This document shows positions 27,336 through 37,243 of a stretch of 64,000 nucleotides of DNA, piece by piece. Positions within the stretch are counted from its first letter, which is position 1, and every line of letters begins with the position of its first letter. The stretch is from Flagellimonas lutimaris. Its GTDB lineage: Bacteria > Bacteroidota > Bacteroidia > Flavobacteriales > Flavobacteriaceae. The stretch covers positions 110,179 to 174,178 of the forward strand of contig NZ_QXFH01000074.1 in the NCBI RefSeq assembly GCF_003581615.1. The letters are read 5' to 3'. Made by a program: the position numbers and the translations under genes. Under the pieces are notes generated by a model. The model saw only the letters and a list, made by a program, of their open reading frames with translations, was not told where the DNA came from and searched no databases.

Positions 27336-28778
27336 ATGAAAAAAATATTGATCGCCAATCGTGGCGAAATTGCGGTTCGGGTAATGAAAACCGTAAGAAA
27401 GATGGGCATTAAGACCGTTGCCGTTTTTTCGGAGGCGGATAGGAACGCCCCCCATGTACAAATTGCTGACGAAGCTGTTTGCATTGGTGAAGCACCTTCC
27501 AACCAATCGTATTTACGAGGGGATAAAATTATAGAGGTGGCCAAAGAACTCCATGTTGATGGAATTCACCCCGGATACGGATTTTTAAGTGAAAATGCTG
27601 ATTTTGCAGAGGCGGTCGAAAAGAGTGGCATCACTTTTATTGGTCCAAAATCCAAGGCCATTCGAATTATGGGAAGCAAATTGGCTGCTAAAGAAGCTGT
27701 AAAAGCCTACGATATTCCTATGGTGCCCGGTATTGATGAGGCCATAACCGATGTGGATAAGGCACACGAAATTGCCAATGAGGTCGGATATCCCGTATTG
27801 ATAAAGGCCTCTGCAGGTGGTGGTGGTAAGGGAATGCGGATTGTAGAGAAAGAAGAAGATCTTGAATCCGGAATGAAGCGTGCCATTAGCGAAGCTACCT
27901 CTGCTTTTGGGGATGGTTCCGTTTTTGTGGAAAAATATGTAACATCACCCAGACATATCGAGGTACAGGTAATGGCCGATACACATGGCAATGTCCTCCA
28001 TTTTTTTGAAAGGGAATGTAGCGTACAAAGACGTCACCAAAAAGTGGTGGAAGAAGCTCCTTCATCTATTTTAACTCCCAAATTACGTAAAGAAATGGGT
28101 GTCGCAGCTTGCAAAGTGGCCAAATCTTGTGATTATATTGGTGCGGGAACTGTTGAATTTTTGATGGATGCCGACCACAATTTTTACTTTTTGGAAATGA
28201 ACACCCGTTTACAGGTGGAACACCCCGTTACCGAATTGGTAACAGGAGTGGACTTGGTGGAATTGCAGATAAATGTGGCCCGGGGCGAAGAACTTCCTAT
28301 GAAACAGGAAGACCTTACAATCAATGGTCACGCTTTAGAGCTTCGAGTGTATGCCGAAGACCCCTTGAATGATTTTTTGCCCAGTGTAGGGAATTTGGAA
28401 ACTTATCAATTACCAATTGGAGAAGGGATAAGGGTAGATAATGGTTTTAAGGAAGGAATGGATATCCCCATTTACTACGACCCCATGTTATCCAAGCTAG
28501 TTACTTATGGTAAAACCCGCGAAGAGGCCATCGAGCTAATGCTCGATGCCATTCAAAATTATAAAGTGAAAGGGGTACAGACCACGTTGCCTTTTGGTAG
28601 TTTCGTGTTTGCCCATGAAGCTTTCCGATCTGGAAATTTTGACACTCATTTCGTGAAGAATTATTATTCTCCAGAGAAAATCAAGGAGCGGACGGCCAAC
28701 AAAGCAGAAGTTGCTGCAATGATTGCTCTTTATCAATTTCTGGAAGACAAAAAAATAGTACGATTACCTTCAAACTGA
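27336..28778 (+). CDS. accC: Biotin carboxylase subunit of acyl-CoA (propionyl-CoA) carboxylase
   Basis: 480 residues. ATP-grasp biotin carboxylase: start [17 protein letters not shown], glycine-rich loop [25 protein letters not shown] and the core [20 protein letters not shown]. It carboxylates biotin on the carrier encoded just upstream, using bicarbonate and ATP. The subunit is separate from the carrier, unlike human PCCA where they are fused. Confidence 0.94.
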   Translation: MKKILIANRGEIAVRVMKTVRKMGIKTVAVFSEADRNAPHVQIADEAVCIGEAPSNQSYLRGDKIIEVAKELHVDGIHPGYGFLSENADFAEAVEKSGITFIGPKSKAIRIMGSKLAAKEAVKAYDIPMVPGIDEAITDVDKAHEIANEVGYPVLIKASAGGGGKGMRIVEKEEDLESGMKRAISEATSAFGDGSVFVEKYVTSPRHIEVQVMADTHGNVLHFFERECSVQRRHQKVVEEAPSSILTPKLRKEMGVAACKVAKSCDYIGAGTVEFLMDADHNFYFLEMNTRLQVEHPVTELVTGVDLVELQINVARGEELPMKQEDLTINGHALELRVYAEDPLNDFLPSVGNLETYQLPIGEGIRVDNGFKEGMDIPIYYDPMLSKLVTYGKTREEAIELMLDAIQNYKVKGVQTTLPFGSFVFAHEAFRSGNFDTHFVKNYYSPEKIKERTANKAEVAAMIALYQFLEDKKIVRLPSN

Positions 28779-28783
28779 ATCCT

Positions 28784-30325
28784 ATGGATCCCAAAATAAA
28801 AGCACTACAAGAAAAAATAGCAGAAGCCCATTTGGGTGGAGGCAAAAAACGTATTGAAAAGCAACATCAAAAGAAAAAGCTAACGGCCCGCGAAAGAGTC
28901 CTTTATTTTTTGGATGAAGGCTCTTTTGAGGAAATGGGTATTTTGGTGACCCATCGTACCACTGATTTTGGTATGGACAGGGAAATGTATTACGGTGATG
29001 GGGTGGTGACTGGCTATGGAACCGTAAATGGAAGATTGGTGTATGTATTTGCCCAAGATTTTACAGTTTTCGGAGGTGCCCTTTCCGAGACCCATGCCGA
29101 GAAAATTTGCAAGGTTATGGATTTGGCCATGAAGGTCGGTGCTCCTATAATCGGGCTAAACGATTCTGGGGGAGCCCGTATTCAAGAAGGGGTAAAATCT
29201 CTTGGAGGATACGCCGATATTTTTTACCGTAATGTACAGGCATCTGGAGTAATTCCACAAATTTCTGCTATTATGGGACCTTGTGCGGGGGGTGCCGTAT
29301 ATTCTCCCGCCATGACTGATTTCATTATTATGGTGGAGGAAACCAGTTACATGTTCGTTACCGGGCCCAATGTGGTAAAAACGGTGACCAACGAAACTGT
29401 GACTTCTGAGGAGTTGGGAGGAGCTAGTACCCATGCTGGTAAATCAGGCGTAGCCCATAAAACTTCTAACAATGATGCTACTTGCTTGGATGATATTCGA
29501 AATTTATTGGACTATCTGCCCCAAAACAATAAAGAAATTACACCATTATTACCTTATGAGCTTGGTGATGAAACAAGGGAAGCACTGTCTGGTATTGTAC
29601 CCGACAACCCCAACAAGCCGTACGATATGCATGATGTGATTAATGGCATTATAGATGGCGATTCGTTTTATGAAATCCATAAGGATTATGCGGAAAACAT
29701 CGTTACTGGTTTCGCTAGATTAGGGGGTAGGAGTATTGGGATTATTGCCAATCAACCCATGTTTTTGGCAGGGGTTTTGGATGTGAACAGCTCCACAAAG
29801 GCAGCCCGTTTCACCCGTTTTTGTGATTCTTTCAATATTCCAATATTGGTATTGGTGGATGTCCCTGGATTCTTGCCCGGAACCGACCAGGAATGGAGCG
29901 GGATTATTATGCATGGGGCAAAATTGTTGTATGCTTTGAGTGAAGCGACCGTACCAAGAGTTACCGTAATTACCCGTAAAGCTTATGGCGGTGCTTACGA
30001 CGTAATGAACTCTAAGCATATTGGTGCCGACTTCAACTTTGCCTGGCCAAGTGCCGAAATTGCTGTAATGGGGGCTAAGGGCGCCAGTGAAATTATCTTT
30101 AGACGAGAAATCGCCGCTGCCGATGACCCCGAAGCTAAATTAAAGGAGAAAGAAACCGAATATGCCGATAAGTTTGCAAATCCGTACCGAGCCGCTAAAC
30201 GAGGTTTTATCGATGAGGTGATTCTGCCCAAAGACACACGTAGCAAATTATTAAAGACTTTTGCCATGTTGGAGAAAAAAGAGGTGCAAACCCCTTGGAA
30301 GAAACATGGGAATATTCCGTTGTAA
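28784..30325 (+). CDS. pccB: Carboxyltransferase (beta) subunit of propionyl-CoA carboxylase
   Basis: 513 residues, the full length of PccB-type carboxyltransferases with both crotonase-like halves. Motifs: [36 protein letters not shown] in the first half and [17 protein letters not shown] plus [11 protein letters not shown] in the second. It moves the carboxyl group from biotin to propionyl-CoA, giving methylmalonyl-CoA for the mutase encoded by the divergent operon. No terminator hairpin was seen after the gene; a repeat element follows. Confidence 0.94.
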   Translation: MDPKIKALQEKIAEAHLGGGKKRIEKQHQKKKLTARERVLYFLDEGSFEEMGILVTHRTTDFGMDREMYYGDGVVTGYGTVNGRLVYVFAQDFTVFGGALSETHAEKICKVMDLAMKVGAPIIGLNDSGGARIQEGVKSLGGYADIFYRNVQASGVIPQISAIMGPCAGGAVYSPAMTDFIIMVEETSYMFVTGPNVVKTVTNETVTSEELGGASTHAGKSGVAHKTSNNDATCLDDIRNLLDYLPQNNKEITPLLPYELGDETREALSGIVPDNPNKPYDMHDVINGIIDGDSFYEIHKDYAENIVTGFARLGGRSIGIIANQPMFLAGVLDVNSSTKAARFTRFCDSFNIPILVLVDVPGFLPGTDQEWSGIIMHGAKLLYALSEATVPRVTVITRKAYGGAYDVMNSKHIGADFNFAWPSAEIAVMGAKGASEIIFRREIAAADDPEAKLKEKETEYADKFANPYRAAKRGFIDEVILPKDTRSKLLKTFAMLEKKEVQTPWKKHGNIPL

Positions 30326-30423
30326 GTTGGTGGTAATGGTAAAAGGTCAAAGGACTGATACGAATTCCACTAATTTTCACGAAAATCTGAATCTGAACTA
30401 GTTGTGTTATGTCAAGTCGAGCG

Positions 30424-30560
30424 CTCCCGATAACTATCGGGACGAGATCTCCAAGGAGGAAGTATCATAGGTGCGTATTTAGATTTCTCACACTCCTAAC
30501 GTCGGTTCGAAATGACACGGTGGCTCAGGTGTCATTCTGAGCGTAGCGAAGAATCTCTTG
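30424..30560. repeat. MITE-like interspersed intergenic repeat, copy 2
   Basis: The 306-bp gap between pccB and the oxidoreductase gene holds this element and no gene. It has a perfect hairpin CCCGATAACTATCGGG (30426-30441), an arm AGATTTCTC...TTCGAAATGACA (30481-30516) and an opposing arm TCATTCTGAGCGTAGCGAA (30532-30550) continuing into GAATCTC. The arms are imperfect reverse complements and match the copy at 8060-8222 in order and sequence type. Confidence 0.65.
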
Positions 30561-30631
30561 TGTTTATTATCGCTCAGGTCAAAGGTTTGATACGAGTTGC
30601 AGTAAATTTCACTAAAATCTTACTCCTCCTT

Positions 30632-31693
30632 CTATAAGAATATGGTTTTACCCGTTTTAACGGATTCATCAGCAGCCAATACAATTTTAAGGCTGTTCAC
30701 CGCATCATTTAAATGATCGGTAAGATCGCGGTCGTTTATAATGGCATCCAGTAGGTATTCCTGTTCCAGTAAACACAGCCCATCATGGTCGGGTTCGTTT
30801 GAAGTGCTGATGATTTCATCCTTTTTGGTGAAATTTCCATTAGCATCGAGTTCGCTGTGATGCAATTTTAAGCTACCTGTTTTGGTGTGGCCCTCAATAT
30901 CTTCAGATCCCCCTTTGTCTGTATCGCTAATGGAAACACAGCCTTTTGGGCCAATTACATCCTTGATGAAAAAAGCCGTTTCGCTCATCATGGGTCCCCA
31001 ACCTGCTTCGTACCAACCCACGGAACCATCCTCAAATCTAACTTGTAACTGACCGTAATTGTACATATTGGAATCTACTTCGTTTGATAGGTGCGCACCA
31101 ATAGCGGAAACACTAATGGGCTTGGAATGGGTCATAGAGCACATGATATCCACATAATGAACTCCGCAGTCGACTATGGGTGACATGGACTGCATCAACT
31201 GTTTATGGGTGTACCATTGCTCCCCAGAGCTTTGTTGGTTCAAGTTCATTCGCATTACCAAAGGCTTTCCTAAGGTTTGTGCCATTTCGGTAAACTTAGC
31301 CCATGTGGGATGAACCCTTAAAATATAGCCCACAACCATTTTCCTTCCTTTTTTTTGGGAAAGGTCTACCAAATTTTGAGCTTCTTCCACGGTTAATGCC
31401 AATGGTTTCTCCACAAAAACATGGGCATTGGCTTCCAAGGCCATTTTTACATAATCAAAATGGGTGTCCGGATAGGTGTTTATGGAGACGGCATCGGGTT
31501 GGGTCGTTTTAAGTGCACTGGCATAATCTGAAAAGGTTGGTGCCCCATCCAATTCTTTGGAAAGCCGTTCTCGACCATTGGCTCCACGACTTACCAATCC
31601 CACAATTTCAAACCCATCCAATTTGTGGTAGGCACGGGCGTGGGAGGTTCCCATGTTGCCACAGCCTACAACCAAAGTCTTTAATCGTCGCAT
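30632..31693 (-). CDS. Gfo/Idh/MocA family oxidoreductase
   Basis: 353 residues. N-terminal Rossmann fold (LVVGCGNMGTSHARAYHKL), HVFVEKPLALTVEEA with the catalytic Lys of the family, and a C-terminal alpha/beta substrate domain (DCGVHYVDIMCSM). No signal peptide, so cytoplasmic. Such NAD(P)-dependent enzymes act on sugars, inositols or their derivatives; substrate not predictable here. It stands alone between the pcc genes and a divergent efflux pump. Confidence 0.88.
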   Translation of the reverse strand: MRRLKTLVVGCGNMGTSHARAYHKLDGFEIVGLVSRGANGRERLSKELDGAPTFSDYASALKTTQPDAVSINTYPDTHFDYVKMALEANAHVFVEKPLALTVEEAQNLVDLSQKKGRKMVVGYILRVHPTWAKFTEMAQTLGKPLVMRMNLNQQSSGEQWYTHKQLMQSMSPIVDCGVHYVDIMCSMTHSKPISVSAIGAHLSNEVDSNMYNYGQLQVRFEDGSVGWYEAGWGPMMSETAFFIKDVIGPKGCVSISDTDKGGSEDIEGHTKTGSLKLHHSELDANGNFTKKDEIISTSNEPDHDGLCLLEQEYLLDAIINDRDLTDHLNDAVNSLKIVLAADESVKTGKTIFL

Positions 31694-31857
31694 TGTTCTA
31701 ATAATTTACCACTAAAGATAGTATTATCTGAATTTTTGAATGGATTTGGAAGGTGATGTTCCCTTAAATACTAGGTATAATCTCAAACTACAACGTTAGA
31801 TATGTTTTCTTATCATTAAACCTTTCTTAAAAGCTTTACTGATACGTTGGGTATGCC

Positions 31858-31865
31858 TAATTTTG
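31858..31865 (+). promoter_or_regulatory. -7 element of the MFS efflux gene, leaderless candidate
   Basis: TAATTTTG, a perfect TAnnTTTG, with only CAGG between it and the ATG at 31870. Transcription would have to begin at or within a base or two of the start codon. A TTTA at 31834-31837 is a possible -33 element. Confidence 0.5.
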
Positions 31866-31869
31866 CAGG

Positions 31870-33084
31870 ATGCAAAAAGTAAATCAAAAACCCAATTTCG
31901 AGTTTGTGGCCATGATGGCCGCTTTGATGTCTATCGTAGCCTTGGCTATAGATGCCATCTTACCGGCAATTTCGAATATTGGGGCAGCTATTAATAGTAC
32001 AGACTCCACAGATAATCAATTGTTGGTTACCATGATCTTCTTGGGACTTGGTGTAGGGCAATTGTTTTTTGGGCCCATATCCGACAGTTTTGGGCGCAAG
32101 CCCGTGGTTTATATTGGCTTTGTTATCTTTTTGCTGGCAAGTGTAATTTGCTTGTATGCACCATCTTTGGAGATTATGGTCATAGGAAGGATTTTACAAG
32201 GGGTCGGACTTTCGGCTCCCCGAACTATTTCAATATCGATTATTCGTGATACTTATGAAGGGGACTATATGGCAAAAATAATGTCGTTTGTAGTAGCGTT
32301 CTTTATTTTAGTGCCGGTCGTGGCCCCTGCCATTGGAAAATTGATATTGGATGTTGCCGGTTGGAAATCCATCTTTTATGTGCAAATGGTATTTGTACTT
32401 GCAGTTGCAATTTGGTTTTGGAAACGACAAAAGGAAACATTGCATCCAGAGTATAAAATTCCGTTTACCGGACATGTGTTTATTGATGGCGTAAAGGAGT
32501 TTGTGAAATACAAAGAGACTGTTGCTTTTACATTGACATCTGGCTTGGTGACCGGGGCATTTTTGGTGTATTTGAGTTCTGCCCAGCATATTTTTGAAGA
32601 TCAATATGCCTTAAAGGAGATGTTTCCTTACATTTTTGCTGGACTTGCCATCTCTATTGGGCTTTCCACATTTTTGAATGGAACCCTAGTAATGCGTTTT
32701 GGGATGAGAAAGCTTTCGTTAATGGCTACCATCGTATTTTGTGTGATTGCCATTGCGTATTCTATTTTGTTTTTGAATTCTCCCAATCCCAGTATTTATA
32801 TATTGGTTGGATTTTTATCTATCCAGTTTTTCTGCCTTGGATTTATGTGGGGTAATTTCCGTTCCATTGCTATGGAACCTATCGGACATATTGCAGGAAT
32901 TGGCGCAGCCATCAATGGGTTTGTGTCCACATTGCTTTCCATTCCCATTGCAACCTTTATTGGAGAATTTGTAAAAGATACTGTATGGCCTCTATTTGCA
33001 GGCTTGGCCATTTGTGGACTTTGCGCATTGGCTATTTTTCTTTTGGTCAATAAACCCAAAAGAAAACGTGTGGCCACGACTTAA
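31870..33084 (+). CDS. MFS multidrug efflux transporter, Bcr/CflA-like
   Basis: 404 residues with 12 hydrophobic segments. The loop 2-3 MFS signature is GPISDSFGRKPVVYIGF, and ILQGVGLSAPRTISISIIRD is the motif C-like region of drug:H+ antiporters; the start MAALMSIVALAIDAILPAI is typical of Bcr/CflA. Likely proton-coupled drug export in the inner membrane. Its TAA and the anmK stop on the other strand share the palindrome TTAA. Confidence 0.88.
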   Translation: MQKVNQKPNFEFVAMMAALMSIVALAIDAILPAISNIGAAINSTDSTDNQLLVTMIFLGLGVGQLFFGPISDSFGRKPVVYIGFVIFLLASVICLYAPSLEIMVIGRILQGVGLSAPRTISISIIRDTYEGDYMAKIMSFVVAFFILVPVVAPAIGKLILDVAGWKSIFYVQMVFVLAVAIWFWKRQKETLHPEYKIPFTGHVFIDGVKEFVKYKETVAFTLTSGLVTGAFLVYLSSAQHIFEDQYALKEMFPYIFAGLAISIGLSTFLNGTLVMRFGMRKLSLMATIVFCVIAIAYSILFLNSPNPSIYILVGFLSIQFFCLGFMWGNFRSIAMEPIGHIAGIGAAINGFVSTLLSIPIATFIGEFVKDTVWPLFAGLAICGLCALAIFLLVNKPKRKRVATT

Positions 33085-34169
33085 TTTTCTTCGGGAAAAA
33101 ACACCTTGCCGCTGCACGAATCGAAAGTGGCACCTGTAACGGATTTCAATACATTGGTTTTTCCTTCCAAGCGGAGTATTCCCATTAATGCAAATACGAG
33201 AGCTTCTTTATAGGCAATCAACGTTTTGTTAGGAACTACAACTTCAATACTTGAGCCCAGTTTATCTTGGAGTGTATCCATAAAGAATTGATTGAGTGCG
33301 CCTCCTCCCGTAGCCAACAGCTTACTGTTGGATTTGCTATTGTTCTTATACTTGAGAGCGGCAAATGCAATCTGTTCACAATTATGATGGATGAACGTAT
33401 GCAATAAATCCTCGTTGGAAATCTTGGAAGCTTCAATCAACGGGACAATCTCGGAAGTGAACCACTCATACCCCGTAGATTTAGGGTAGGGCAGACTGTA
33501 ATATTTTTGGTTGTTCAGTTTTAGGAGCAGAGAGTGGTCTAATTTTCCCGAACGGGCCAATTTCCCATTTTCATCATAAGCCAACCCCATTTCATGGGTG
33601 ATATAATTCAATGGCATGTTAGCCATACCAATATCGTAAGCGATTCGTTCACCTTTTTTATCAAAAGAAATATTACTGATCCCTCCCAAATTCAGACAAA
33701 AATCATACTCATGAAACAACAATTTGTCGCCGATGGGAACCAAAGGAGCACCTTGTCCATTTAGTGAAACATCTTTGGTTCTAAAATCGCACACCACTTG
33801 CATGCCGGAGGTATTTGCCAAGAGCTGTCCATCCCCCAATTGAAAAGTAACGCCATCTTCTGGTCGGTGGTGGGATGTATGACCATGACTAGCTATAAAA
33901 TCAACTTCTTCGCCCAATTCGTCTATAAATAATTTTGATTGTTGGCCCAACCAAATACCATAATCTTTATGTAATTTTTCATGGTCTTGTTCGGAAAGAT
34001 GAATGGCATTTTTAAGGTATTCCCGCATTTCATCAGAATAATCGATTTCAGCGGTTTCTTTAATGGAAAAGTTCCATTTCCCATTTTCTTCCCAAATATG
34101 ACAATAGGCTATGTCCAGCCCATCTAAAGAAGTGCCGGACATGAGTCCCAAGACTTTATAAATTCTCAT
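33081..34169 (-). CDS. anmK: Anhydro-N-acetylmuramic acid kinase
   Basis: 362 residues. The N-terminal GLMSGTSLDGLDIAYCHI is the AnmK signature and ASHGHTSHHRP and ATGGGALNQFFM are conserved ASKHA-fold elements. It opens and phosphorylates 1,6-anhydro-MurNAc to MurNAc-6-phosphate in cell-wall recycling. Its start overlaps the end of the GH3 gene by 4 bp, and MurQ, the next enzyme, is encoded 6 kb away in the same locus. Confidence 0.95.
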   Translation of the reverse strand: MRIYKVLGLMSGTSLDGLDIAYCHIWEENGKWNFSIKETAEIDYSDEMREYLKNAIHLSEQDHEKLHKDYGIWLGQQSKLFIDELGEEVDFIASHGHTSHHRPEDGVTFQLGDGQLLANTSGMQVVCDFRTKDVSLNGQGAPLVPIGDKLLFHEYDFCLNLGGISNISFDKKGERIAYDIGMANMPLNYITHEMGLAYDENGKLARSGKLDHSLLLKLNNQKYYSLPYPKSTGYEWFTSEIVPLIEASKISNEDLLHTFIHHNCEQIAFAALKYKNNSKSNSKLLATGGGALNQFFMDTLQDKLGSSIEVVVPNKTLIAYKEALVFALMGILRLEGKTNVLKSVTGATFDSCSGKVFFPEEN

Positions 34170-35752
34170 AGTCCAAAGGTTTTTAATTGGATGTGAAGAT
34201 TGCCCTTGGCTTCAATTTTGTCCGAGAAATGTTCGAAAGCAACTTCTTGAAACTCTGGAAAGTCTTGATACACCAATACCACATTGGATGATGGCTTCAA
34301 TTTTAAGATATCCAGTACGTAGGGATTTCCAAAAAGGTAGATCAAGGTGTTTTTTTCTTCCACCAATTTATGGATTGAGGATAATGTTTTCTCATCGAAA
34401 CCAAATGAGTCCTTAGGTTTTACAGCAGGAGGGAAGATGCTTAGCAACACATTTTGATTATTGGAGTTCAACGCAACATCTAAATCAACGACACTTAAAC
34501 CGAAATGAGATGAAATCTGTTTTGAAAAGCTGTTGTTCTTTCCAGAACTTACCGAAACATTGAGAAAATTAGATGACTTTATTTGTTCAGCAAATAATGC
34601 ATCGCCATGCAATTCTGTGATGCTTTTCTCTGCAATTTCCTGGTTTAGTTTAGCGTGAATGTTATTATCAATCTTTTTCAACTGAGCTTCTTCCGTAAAC
34701 ACTTTTTGTTTAAGGGCCCATACTCTTGCAAAACTATCCTGAATTCGTTTTTCTGTAGCACTTTCCAATATTTGATCAATACCTTCCGCTACATTTTCAC
34801 TAAAACAGAGTACATCCATACCCGCATCAAAAGCAACTTTTTCCAAGGCTCCTTTTTGAGGGAATTTTTTGGATACGGCGTGCATGTTCAAAGCATCCGA
34901 AATTATGACTCCATAAAATTGCAATTGTTTTCGAAGTAGTCCAGAAATGATTTTATGGGAGGTGGTGGATGGGTTCTCTTCATCTAACTGGGGCAGGAGC
35001 AAATGGCCTACCATCACAGAGTCCACACCGGATTCAATTATTTTCTTGAAGGGATACAGCTCATTTTCCATGAGCTCGTCCATCGATTTATCAATTACGG
35101 GTAGTCCCAAATGCGAATCTGTTGCCGTATCGCCATGCCCTGGAAAATGCTTGATAGAGTTTAGGGTTCCACTCTTGGCCATTCCTTTAATGAAAGCCTC
35201 TGCCTTGTCAAAAACTCTTTTTCTATCATCTCCAAAAGAACGATATCCAATAACAGGATTCTCAGGATTGTTGTTAATGTCGACCACGGGAGCCAAATTC
35301 CATTGTATTCCCGCTTGTTTGCAGTCGTTCCCTATGGCTTCGCCTACTTTAAAAATAAGGTCATTGTTGTTTTCCAATGCACCCAGCGTTATAGCATAAG
35401 GGTATTGAGGCGTGTTTTCAATACGCATGGCAAGCCCCCATTCGGCATCGATGGCTACAAGCAAAGGTGTGCTGGCAGCTTTTTGATATCGTGCAATAAG
35501 CTCCAACAATCTGTCGTAGCTTTTCTTGTTGTGCACAATTTTGTTCTTCCCTTCAAAATTGGCGGCGGCACTGGCCCTGCTATGGAAAAAACATATGGAA
35601 CCGACATGGTGTTCCTTGATGAGCTTTTCCATTTTCTGGACTTCCTCCTCTGTATCGTTTATGAATACGGCAGGCATAAATAATTGCCCTACTTTTTGCT
35701 TTAGGGTCAGTGTTTCTTTTGGAAGGGTATATTTTTGAAATGTTTTAGTCAT
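34166..35752 (-). CDS. Glycoside hydrolase family 3, NagZ-like beta-N-acetylglucosaminidase
   Basis: 528 residues. The GH3 barrel carries KHFPGHGDTATDSHLGLPVI, the NagZ-type His-Asp catalytic loop, and SDALNMHAV around the nucleophile Asp. Residues after ~370 form a shorter second domain. No signal peptide is visible, so it is probably cytoplasmic and would act on imported GlcNAc-anhydro-MurNAc peptides rather than outside sugars. Longer than E. coli NagZ (~340). Overlaps anmK downstream (4 bp) and the MFS gene upstream (8 bp). Confidence 0.9.
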   Translation of the reverse strand: MTKTFQKYTLPKETLTLKQKVGQLFMPAVFINDTEEEVQKMEKLIKEHHVGSICFFHSRASAAANFEGKNKIVHNKKSYDRLLELIARYQKAASTPLLVAIDAEWGLAMRIENTPQYPYAITLGALENNNDLIFKVGEAIGNDCKQAGIQWNLAPVVDINNNPENPVIGYRSFGDDRKRVFDKAEAFIKGMAKSGTLNSIKHFPGHGDTATDSHLGLPVIDKSMDELMENELYPFKKIIESGVDSVMVGHLLLPQLDEENPSTTSHKIISGLLRKQLQFYGVIISDALNMHAVSKKFPQKGALEKVAFDAGMDVLCFSENVAEGIDQILESATEKRIQDSFARVWALKQKVFTEEAQLKKIDNNIHAKLNQEIAEKSITELHGDALFAEQIKSSNFLNVSVSSGKNNSFSKQISSHFGLSVVDLDVALNSNNQNVLLSIFPPAVKPKDSFGFDEKTLSSIHKLVEEKNTLIYLFGNPYVLDILKLKPSSNVVLVYQDFPEFQEVAFEHFSDKIEAKGNLHIQLKTFGL

Positions 35753-37025
35753 TGGATTCAGCTGTTTTTTTACCGTAATCTGCTGGGTATTTTAAATAAC
35801 GAAGCACCAAAAATGCGGGTAATGCAGCAATAACCACCCAAATAAAGAAACCGTCGTAGCCCAACCATTCCTGAATGTATCCGCTCAGCATACCGGGTAG
35901 CATCATACCTAGTGCCATAAATCCTGTGGCAATGGCGTAGTGAGATGTTTTGGAAGCACCTTCGGCCACATAAATAAGGTACATCATAAATGCAGCAAAC
36001 CCGAACCCATACCCAAATTGTTCAAGTACTACGGTGCCGACGACCGCATATATGCTTGTTGTTTGTGTTACAGCAAGTATGGCATAAAGTGCATTGGGCA
36101 GGTTAAGCGCAAGCAACATGGGTAGCATCCATTTTTTAAGTCCGTCCCGGGAAATCAAAATTCCTCCAAGTATGCCTCCAAGTGATAACATAATGACACC
36201 TACTGTACCATAAATGGTACCTACGGCTTCTGTGGAATAGGCCAATCCGCCCACTTCCAAATCATCAAGTAAGAAGGGGGAGGCCATTTTTACCAATTGT
36301 GATTCTCCCAAACGATACGTCAAAACAAACAAAAGGGCCACACCGATTTGATGTTTTTTAAAAAAAGTGGTGAACACTTCAATAAAACCGGCCGGTTTTT
36401 CTTTGGATTCCGAGGCTGACTCTTCAAACTTTGGTGCGGTAAAAAAGTTGGAAACAGTTAGTGCAATCATCAATACTGCAGCACTTATCATAGTTACTGA
36501 CCACGCTTTGGTGTTGTCTCCGTATTGGTTTTCCAAAAAGCCGGCAAAAATTACTAGTAATCCTTGCCCTGTAACCATGGCCAATCGGTAAAAGGTACTG
36601 CGAAGGCCAATAAAAAAGGATTGCTTTTTCTGGGTGAGGCCGATCATGTAATAACCATCAGAAGCAATATCGTTGGTTGCGGAGGCAAAGGCAGCCATCC
36701 AAAAGAAAGCCAAAGTGATAACGAAGAATGAGTTTGAGGGCAAAAACAGACCTATGCCCAAAAATGCCAAGGAAATGACCAATTGCATACCCAAAAACCA
36801 TTTTCTTTTCGTGCCGTTTAAGTCAACAATGGGACTCCACAAGGGTTTAATTACCCATGGTAGATATAACCAACTTGTATACAGCCCGATTTCTGCATTG
36901 CCGATGCCCAGGCGTTTGTACATGATCACGGAAACGGTTACCACAAGAATGTATGGAATTCCTTGAGTAAAGTATAAAATGGGAATCCACAGCCAAGCGT
37001 TTTTGTCTTTTGGAGCTACATTCAT
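35745..37025 (-). CDS. MFS transporter, AmpG-like muropeptide importer
   Basis: 426 residues, 12 membrane segments. Start NAWLWIPILYFTQGIPYILV and the loop WLYLPWVIKPLWSPIVDL recall the AmpG/PAT (acetyl-CoA transporter-like) MFS branch. It is the first gene of a tight three-gene unit with the GH3 enzyme and AnmK, so import of anhydromuropeptides is the natural role. Substrate is inferred from context. A terminator ends the upstream nagB transcript before this gene. Confidence 0.85.
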   Translation of the reverse strand: MNVAPKDKNAWLWIPILYFTQGIPYILVVTVSVIMYKRLGIGNAEIGLYTSWLYLPWVIKPLWSPIVDLNGTKRKWFLGMQLVISLAFLGIGLFLPSNSFFVITLAFFWMAAFASATNDIASDGYYMIGLTQKKQSFFIGLRSTFYRLAMVTGQGLLVIFAGFLENQYGDNTKAWSVTMISAAVLMIALTVSNFFTAPKFEESASESKEKPAGFIEVFTTFFKKHQIGVALLFVLTYRLGESQLVKMASPFLLDDLEVGGLAYSTEAVGTIYGTVGVIMLSLGGILGGILISRDGLKKWMLPMLLALNLPNALYAILAVTQTTSIYAVVGTVVLEQFGYGFGFAAFMMYLIYVAEGASKTSHYAIATGFMALGMMLPGMLSGYIQEWLGYDGFFIWVVIAALPAFLVLRYLKYPADYGKKTAESND

Positions 37026-37158
37026 TTATGATGGTTTTATTTATACGGTTAGTTTTTTTATTTGTTGAAATATCGGAAAGTTAATGCTAATCTGGTATTT
37101 TTCACTTTAGTCAATGACCAAGGTTTGCATGGCGCTTTAGTGGTCGCACATGAAAGTA

Positions 37159-37195
37159 AAAAAGGCCTACGTATGCACTAAATGTAGGCCTTTTT
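37159..37195 (-). terminator. Rho-independent terminator after nagB
   Basis: AAAAAGGCCTAC ... GTAGGCCTTTTT, a perfect 12-bp stem with a 13-nt loop, 49 bp past the nagB stop on the minus strand. Confidence 0.85.
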
Positions 37196-37243
37196 ACAAG
37201 ATTAAATTAAACAACTAACAACTTAAAATGAAATGTTGTGTTT

